Below, in pieces: positions 59,454-64,000 of a stretch of 64,000 nucleotides of DNA. Source of the stretch: Planctomycetota bacterium. Its GTDB lineage: Bacteria > Planctomycetota > Phycisphaerae > Phycisphaerales > UBA1924. Where the stretch lies: assembly GCA_018242625.1 (NCBI GenBank), contig JAFEBO010000006.1:405132-469131 (forward strand), written 5' to 3'. Position 1 is the first letter of the stretch. Each line of letters starts with the position of its first letter. The notes beneath the pieces are model-generated. The model had not been told where the DNA came from. It did not search any database and saw nothing but the letters and a program-made list of their open reading frames with translations. Both the position numbers and the translations under genes were made by a program.

Positions 59454-60722
59454 ATGCGTATTTCAGGTGTGATGGGAATGCTTTGTGTGTGCGGCCTCGC
59501 GGCGTCGGCCGTCGCGGCTCCGCTGACCCCGGGAAACCTGGTGGTCATGAAGGTGGGCTCGATGGGCACGGGCTCGGGCGAGGTGGTGCTGTCCGAGTAT
59601 TCGAAGGCAGGCACGGCGCTCGGGAACGACATCGTGATCCCCTTCGCCGGCCCCAACGCCATCTCGATTCCGCAGATCACCAACCACGACCGGCACATCC
59701 ATCGCTCGGTCGATGGTCGCCTGATCTCCTTTGTCGGCTATAACGCTGCGCCCGACGCGACCGACCCTTCCTCGCTCACGGCTGCGAGCACGCCCCGCGT
59801 GGTCGGTCTGCTCGACTTCCACGGCAACGTTGATCTTTCTACGAAGCTGAACGCCAACTACAACGCCACGAGCATCCGCGGCGCCGCGACCACCGACGGC
59901 TCGCAGATCTGGACCGGCGGCGACAACGCCAGCGGCGCGACGCCCACCGGCGGCACGCTCTATATGACCCGCGGCGCCACCCTGGTGAACAACATCAGCA
60001 AGGTGCAAACCCTTGGCCTGACCAAGACCCCGGACAACATCCGCGACGTGGGTGTCTACTCCGGCCAGCTCTACAACTGCTCGGGTTCCAACAGCAGCGT
60101 CGGCAAGGCCACCTTCCAGGTGGGCATCGGGCTTCCCACCGTCGGCAACCAGTCGCTGACGACCCTGAACACCGACGGGGCTTCCACTTCGTCGTTCATC
60201 ATGCTCGACCTCGACCCCTCGGTCCCCGGCCCCGACGTCATGTACACCGCGGCCACCGTGCCGACGGACTGCTCGCACAAGTACGTCAAGTCCGGCGGCG
60301 TCTGGGTGCTCAAGGGTCAGATCGATCTGCCCGGCATCGACCAGATCACGGCCGAGGCCAACGTGGACGGCGGCGTGACGGTCTACATCGCGAGCACTTC
60401 CACCGTGTCGGTCTACCACGATCCGGCGCCCCTGACGGGCTCGATCACCGGTCTGACGCTCACCTCGATCATCACGCCCGACACCGGCTACACCCTGGGC
60501 GGCATCGCGCTCTCCACACAGTTCTGCGTCGGTGACCTCAACAACGACGGGCTGGTCGATGACGCCGACTTCGTTCTCTTCGCCAACGCGTACAACCTGC
60601 TGATGTGCGACGACCCGACCATGCCGTACCCCTGCCCCGCCGACTTCAACAGCGACGGAATGGTGGACGACAGCGACTTTGTTCTGTTTGTCAACGGATA
60701 CGACGCTCTTTTGTGCCCGTGA
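59454..60722 (+). CDS. Secreted protein with dockerin-like twin motif
   Basis: A 422-residue secreted protein (GAGGAG before the ATG; signal peptide cut near AVAA). Residues 25-350 look like a beta-propeller-type domain (LVVMKVGSMGTGSGEVVLSEYS, then repeated short strands), similar in style to other planctomycete secreted proteins. The end is the Cys-bracketed EF-hand pair (DLNNDGLVDDADF, DFNSDGMVDDSDF) finishing CP-stop. It has its own strong terminator. Confidence 0.8.
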   Translation: MRISGVMGMLCVCGLAASAVAAPLTPGNLVVMKVGSMGTGSGEVVLSEYSKAGTALGNDIVIPFAGPNAISIPQITNHDRHIHRSVDGRLISFVGYNAAPDATDPSSLTAASTPRVVGLLDFHGNVDLSTKLNANYNATSIRGAATTDGSQIWTGGDNASGATPTGGTLYMTRGATLVNNISKVQTLGLTKTPDNIRDVGVYSGQLYNCSGSNSSVGKATFQVGIGLPTVGNQSLTTLNTDGASTSSFIMLDLDPSVPGPDVMYTAATVPTDCSHKYVKSGGVWVLKGQIDLPGIDQITAEANVDGGVTVYIASTSTVSVYHDPAPLTGSITGLTLTSIITPDTGYTLGGIALSTQFCVGDLNNDGLVDDADFVLFANAYNLLMCDDPTMPYPCPADFNSDGMVDDSDFVLFVNGYDALLCP

Positions 60723-60750
60723 ATTTGTACCTTCATGGGTTTGCGCCGCG

Positions 60751-60786
60751 CCCGGCCCCGCTCAACGCGGGGCCGGGGCTGTTTTT
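60751..60786 (+). terminator. Rho-independent terminator
   Basis: An 11-bp all-GC stem (CCCGGCCCCGC with GCGGGGCCGGG), 5-nt loop and TTTTT lie 28 bp after the stop at 60722. Confidence 0.88.
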
Positions 60787-60794
60787 GGGATCGT

Positions 60795-60800
60795 TACACT
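60795..60800 (+). promoter_or_regulatory. Putative -10 box of the patatin lipoprotein gene
   Basis: TACACT ends 6 nt before the ATG at 60807, 8 bp after the upstream terminator. No Shine-Dalgarno is present. Confidence 0.4.
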
Positions 60801-60806
60801 CGGCGC

Positions 60807-62009
60807 ATGAGAAGAAGCGTCCTGGCCCTGATTCTGTGCGTCCTTTGTGTCGGGAGCGGGTGCGCCACGAGCCGCCCGAAGCTGAGCGAGCATCAGCTCG
60901 CGGATCTGCGGATGGAGACGATCCAGCAGATCAAGACCGATCAGGTGATCGCCGCCGCCAAATTTGTAAGGCGGATGAAGGCCGAGCAGGACGCGTATGC
61001 CGCGGCGGTTGAGAAGGGTGAACATCCGCCGGAGCCGGTTTTCAACGTGCTGGTGATCTCGGGCGGCGGCGACTGGGGCGCCTTCGGCGCCGGCGTGCTG
61101 AGGGGATGGGCCAACGTGCAGGGCGAGAGAGCGCGCCCGCAGTTTGATGTGGTGACGGGCGTGAGCACGGGCGCCCTGATCGCGCCCTTTGCCTTCCTCG
61201 GAGAGGAAAGGGACTACGAGGAGATCTGCGAGCTCTATCGCAATCCGAAGAAGGACTGGGTCGAGCTCAAGGACTGGCTCTTCTTCCTGCCGTGGCGCGA
61301 GAGTTTTACGACGACCAAGGGGCTGCGCCGGGATGTGGAAGCGCAGCTCAACCGCGAGCGGATAGAGCGAATCGCGAAATTGAGCGGCGAAGATCGATCG
61401 CTCATCATCGGGACGACCAACCTCGATATCGGCGTCAACCGGCCCTTCCTGCTCGGGGAGATCTGCGAGCGCGCGGTCGTGACCGGCAACGACACTCCGG
61501 TCTACGACGTGCTGATGGCCTCGAGCGCGGTGCCCGCGGCCTTTCCGCCCCAGATCATCGACGGCTCCCTGTACGTCGACGGGGGCACAACCGCGAACAT
61601 GCTGCTGGGCGCCAACATCCGCTCGGACAAGTCGCTCGTGGGCATGTGGAAACGGACCTTTCCCGACCGGAAGATGTCCAGGATCCGCATCTGGGTGATC
61701 GTGAACAACCAGATGGCGGACGTGCCCAAGATCGTGAGCCCGGCCTGGCCGAGCATTACCGGCGAATCGCTGACGACCATGACCCGCATGAGCAACATCG
61801 CCAGCATGCGGCTGCTCGATTACCAGACCGAACTCCTGCGCAAAGTGGACGGGCTCGACGTGGAGTACTTCTACCTGGCCGTGCCGGATGACTTCCGCGT
61901 GCCCGTGGAGGGGACCTTCCAGAAAGAGACGATGCGGGCGCTGTCGGACCTCGGGTACAAGCTCGGGAGCGAGCCCGAGAGCTGGCACACGACGCTGACG
62001 TTCGAATAG
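60807..62009 (+). CDS. Patatin-like phospholipase lipoprotein
   Basis: A 400-residue lipoprotein with lipobox GSGC (Cys19). The patatin fold has the oxyanion loop SGGGDWGAFGAG (85-96), nucleophile Ser120 (GVSTG) and Asp258 (VDGG), so it should be an active lipid acyl hydrolase in the envelope. An additional helical segment (about 25-70) sits before the domain. The ATG at 60807 follows a TACACT box by 6 nt. Confidence 0.92.
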   Translation: MRRSVLALILCVLCVGSGCATSRPKLSEHQLADLRMETIQQIKTDQVIAAAKFVRRMKAEQDAYAAAVEKGEHPPEPVFNVLVISGGGDWGAFGAGVLRGWANVQGERARPQFDVVTGVSTGALIAPFAFLGEERDYEEICELYRNPKKDWVELKDWLFFLPWRESFTTTKGLRRDVEAQLNRERIERIAKLSGEDRSLIIGTTNLDIGVNRPFLLGEICERAVVTGNDTPVYDVLMASSAVPAAFPPQIIDGSLYVDGGTTANMLLGANIRSDKSLVGMWKRTFPDRKMSRIRIWVIVNNQMADVPKIVSPAWPSITGESLTTMTRMSNIASMRLLDYQTELLRKVDGLDVEYFYLAVPDDFRVPVEGTFQKETMRALSDLGYKLGSEPESWHTTLTFE

Positions 62010-62062
62010 GGGCTGTCGCGGAAGGCGCTGGAAAAAGATTCCCGTGCCGGCGGAAATCGCCA

Positions 62063-62068
62063 TACAAA
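62063..62068 (+). promoter_or_regulatory. Putative -10 box of the GNAT gene
   Basis: TACAAA ends 6 nt before the ATG at 62075, again without Shine-Dalgarno. Confidence 0.33.
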
Positions 62069-62074
62069 TGCCTC

Positions 62075-62650
62075 ATGCAACTGCAGCCCATCACGCTTCG
62101 GGGCCGGTTCGTCGACATGGTTCCGCTGACGGAAGCCCACGCGCCGGATCTGCTCAGGCACACGGCGCGGGATTCGTTCACGTACTTCAAGCACGACGAT
62201 CCGGAATGGACCGTCGAGGGGATCAGGAAGTTCATCGGCGAGTGTCACGCCTTCCCCGGGCGCGTGCCGTTCGCAACGGTGCTCCGGTCGACGGGTGAGG
62301 CGATCGGCAGTTCGTCCTATTACGTCGCCGACCTGCCCAACAGGGGGATCGAGATCGGCTGGACGTGGATCGCCTCGGCGCACCGGGGGACCAGGGTGAA
62401 CCCCGAGAGCAAGCTGCTGATGATGAAGCATGCGTTCGAGGCCCTGGATTGCGTGCGCGTGCAGCTCAAGTGCGATGCGCGCAACGTGCGCAGCGCCGCG
62501 GCGATCGCCAAGCTGGGGGCCGTGCGCGAGGGTGTGCTGCGCCGGCACGTGATCGTGCGCGAGGGACACTTTCGAGATTCGATTGTGTTCAGCGTGCTGA
62601 AGGAAGAATGGCCGCACGTCAAAGAGGGGCTGGAGAAGCGACTGGTGTAG
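62075..62650 (+). CDS. GNAT-family N-acetyltransferase (RimJ/RimL-like)
   Basis: A 191-residue acetyltransferase that would move acetyl from acetyl-CoA to an amine. The order fits RimJ/RimL: LRGRFVDMVPLTEAH, the beta4 strand IEIGWTWI, then the CoA-binding region 'RGTRVNPESK', and NVRSAAAIAKLGAVREG with the typical helix before the last strands. The substrate is unknown. Confidence 0.9.
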   Translation: MQLQPITLRGRFVDMVPLTEAHAPDLLRHTARDSFTYFKHDDPEWTVEGIRKFIGECHAFPGRVPFATVLRSTGEAIGSSSYYVADLPNRGIEIGWTWIASAHRGTRVNPESKLLMMKHAFEALDCVRVQLKCDARNVRSAAAIAKLGAVREGVLRRHVIVREGHFRDSIVFSVLKEEWPHVKEGLEKRLV

Positions 62651-62703
62651 GGCAGGATGTCCCGTTCGCGCGGACGCCCGGAGACAGGGCCCTGGGAATG
62701 CGG

Positions 62704-62709
62704 TAATCT
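62704..62709 (+). promoter_or_regulatory. Putative -10 box of the MFS gene
   Basis: TAATCT ends 6 nt before the GTG at 62716; it supports the GTG start and a leaderless mRNA. Confidence 0.38.
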
Positions 62710-62715
62710 GAATCG

Positions 62716-63972
62716 GTGCAGCGAAGCACCTCTTCCACCAAAGCACTCATCGCGGCGTGGCTGGGCTGGGCCTTTGATGGGCTCGACGGCTACCTCTACA
62801 TCATCCTGGCGACGCCGCTCGTCACGCGGGTTCTGACCGAGCAGAACGGCACGGCGCCCGATCCGAAGGAAGTGGGGTGGCGGGCGGCGGTGATTCAGGC
62901 CGTGTTTCTTGTCGGCTGGGCGGTGGGCGGCGCCGTCTTTGGCAGAATCGGGGACCGGCTTGGTCGTGCGCGCACCCTCACGCTGACGGTTCTTACATAC
63001 GCCCTTTTTACAGGAGCGGTCTACTTCGCCACCACGTGGTGGCACCTGCTCATCTTCCGTTTCATCGCGGCGCTGGGGATCGGCGGCGAATGGGCCGCCG
63101 GCTCGGCGCTCGTGGCGGAGACGCTCCACACCCGCCACCGTGCGTGGGCGAGCGCGACGCTGCAGACCGGCTACATCGTGGGGTGCATCGCCGCGTCGTA
63201 CATAGCCAAGGGCATGTCGGGCTCCGATCCGCGGTTCGCGTTTCTGATCGGTGTCGCGCCGGCGCTGCTCACGCTCTGGATTCGGAGCGCCGTGCCCGAG
63301 CCCGAGCACTGGGTCAAAGCCTCGCGGGAGAGTGCCCCTGCGAAGCTGCGAGAGCTTTTCACCGGGCGTCTCGCGGGCACAACCATCCGCCTGACACTGC
63401 TGACCTCGATCGCGCTGACAACGGCCTGGGCCTTTCTCTTCTTCGGCCCGCAGCTGATCCTCCGCACGCCGCAGGTGGCGGCCATGCCGAAGCCCGATGC
63501 GCAGGTGCTTGTGTCCAATATCTCGATGCTCTACCTCGCGGTCAACATTGCCGCCAACTACTTCGCCACGTACCTGGCGCGATTCATCGGCTATCGGCGT
63601 GCCTTTACGCTCCTGATGGGCGCGGGGCTGGTTTCTTTCCTGTTCGCGTTCCGGACGCCGCCAGAGCTGAGCCAGATACCGGTGCTGTACAGCATGATCG
63701 CGTTCTTTGCGCTTGGGCTTTTTGCGCTCTTTCCGCTTTACATTCCGCCGCTCTTTCCGGTGCTGGTGCGCACGCTGGGCGCGGGCTTTACGTACAACGT
63801 CGGCAGGCTGGTTTCGGCCGCGGGGACGATGCTGGCGCTCTTCGCGGGGCAGAGCCTGGCGACGGCCGACGGAGTATCGCACGCGCTCTGGTGGATCGGG
63901 CTGCTTTTTATTCCTGGCGTGATCGTCTGTCTCACGCTCCCCGAGCCTCCGGGCGCGGAATCGCCGGCTTAG
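62716..63972 (+). CDS. Major facilitator superfamily transporter
   Basis: A 418-residue inner-membrane transporter with about 12 hydrophobic segments. WAFDGLDGYLY in the first helix, motif A GDRLGRART and RFIAALGIGGEWAAGSALVAE fit the metabolite/H+ symporter group (sialic acid, aromatic acid or dicarboxylate carriers). The substrate cannot be told. The GTG start at 62716 follows a TAATCT box by 6 nt. It ends 28 nt before the window edge. Confidence 0.9.
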   Translation: MQRSTSSTKALIAAWLGWAFDGLDGYLYIILATPLVTRVLTEQNGTAPDPKEVGWRAAVIQAVFLVGWAVGGAVFGRIGDRLGRARTLTLTVLTYALFTGAVYFATTWWHLLIFRFIAALGIGGEWAAGSALVAETLHTRHRAWASATLQTGYIVGCIAASYIAKGMSGSDPRFAFLIGVAPALLTLWIRSAVPEPEHWVKASRESAPAKLRELFTGRLAGTTIRLTLLTSIALTTAWAFLFFGPQLILRTPQVAAMPKPDAQVLVSNISMLYLAVNIAANYFATYLARFIGYRRAFTLLMGAGLVSFLFAFRTPPELSQIPVLYSMIAFFALGLFALFPLYIPPLFPVLVRTLGAGFTYNVGRLVSAAGTMLALFAGQSLATADGVSHALWWIGLLFIPGVIVCLTLPEPPGAESPA

Positions 63973-64000
63973 CCTTGAAGCCCGATGGCAGTCTCACCCA

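Noticed and set aside
1-64000. tRNA, rRNA, CRISPR, insertion sequences
   Set aside because: No cloverleaf-like segment, rRNA core sequence, regularly spaced repeat or transposase frame was seen by reading; a covariance-model scan would be the decisive test.

Overview
The window looks like chromosomal DNA of a high-GC planctomycete of the Phycisphaerae type. The signs are Cys-bracketed dockerin-like C-termini (core DLNxDGxVDDADF), PAPG-type PEP-CTERM tails ending in RRR, an ECF sigma factor of the TIGR02999 type, a DUF1559-like pseudopilin, and many secreted GloVer, beta-helix and fibre-like proteins. This placement is inference from protein style. No rRNA or tRNA gene, CRISPR array, insertion sequence or integrase was seen.

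Layout. 1-1.5 kb: end of a secreted GloVer/dockerin-like protein convergent with an ECF sigma gene. 2-4.9 kb: four small lipoproteins, a small charged protein and nuoE. 5-19.8 kb: a same-strand array of eight secreted proteins sharing an 'F-x-YQG' module. Four of them end in a self-cleaving S74 (endosialidase-type) chaperone plus coiled coil. Only yajQ and an osmC-like gene are interspersed. 20.2 kb: nuoF, about 17 kb from its usual neighbour nuoE. 21.6-24.9 kb: a frameshifted lipoprotein gene, a class V aminotransferase and a PGPGW-type membrane protein. 25.3-28.7 kb: a tandem pair of parallel beta-helix/dockerin-like proteins. 28.7-30.8 kb: DUF167, purE, purK. 30.9-34.1 kb: an HtrA protease with four PDZ domains and an inactive HtrA-like paralogue. 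34-46 kb: mainly housekeeping (sugar epimerase, LTXXQ-like protein, Mrp ATPase, gmk, pyrB, UbiX-type enzyme, dnaE). 45.9-51 kb: secreted and membrane proteins. 51-55.7 kb: gspD-gspE. 55.8-64 kb: PEP-CTERM lamin-tail protein, SRPBCC protein, Tat phosphoesterase, pseudopilin, dockerin-like protein, patatin lipoprotein, GNAT and MFS genes.

How it may fit together. The cell-envelope theme is strong: fibre-like self-maturing proteins, lipoproteins, beta-helix proteins, dockerin-like and PEP-CTERM tails, periplasmic HtrA and type II secretion parts. I infer a surface-adhesin or surface-layer programme inserted between two respiratory complex I genes. Two initiation styles recur. Most exported-protein genes have a Shine-Dalgarno sequence, whereas many cytosolic genes have a TANNNT-like -10 box 5-9 nt before the start codon, which predicts leaderless mRNAs. 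The plus strand is G-rich at the left end and C-rich at about 44-56 kb whatever the gene direction.
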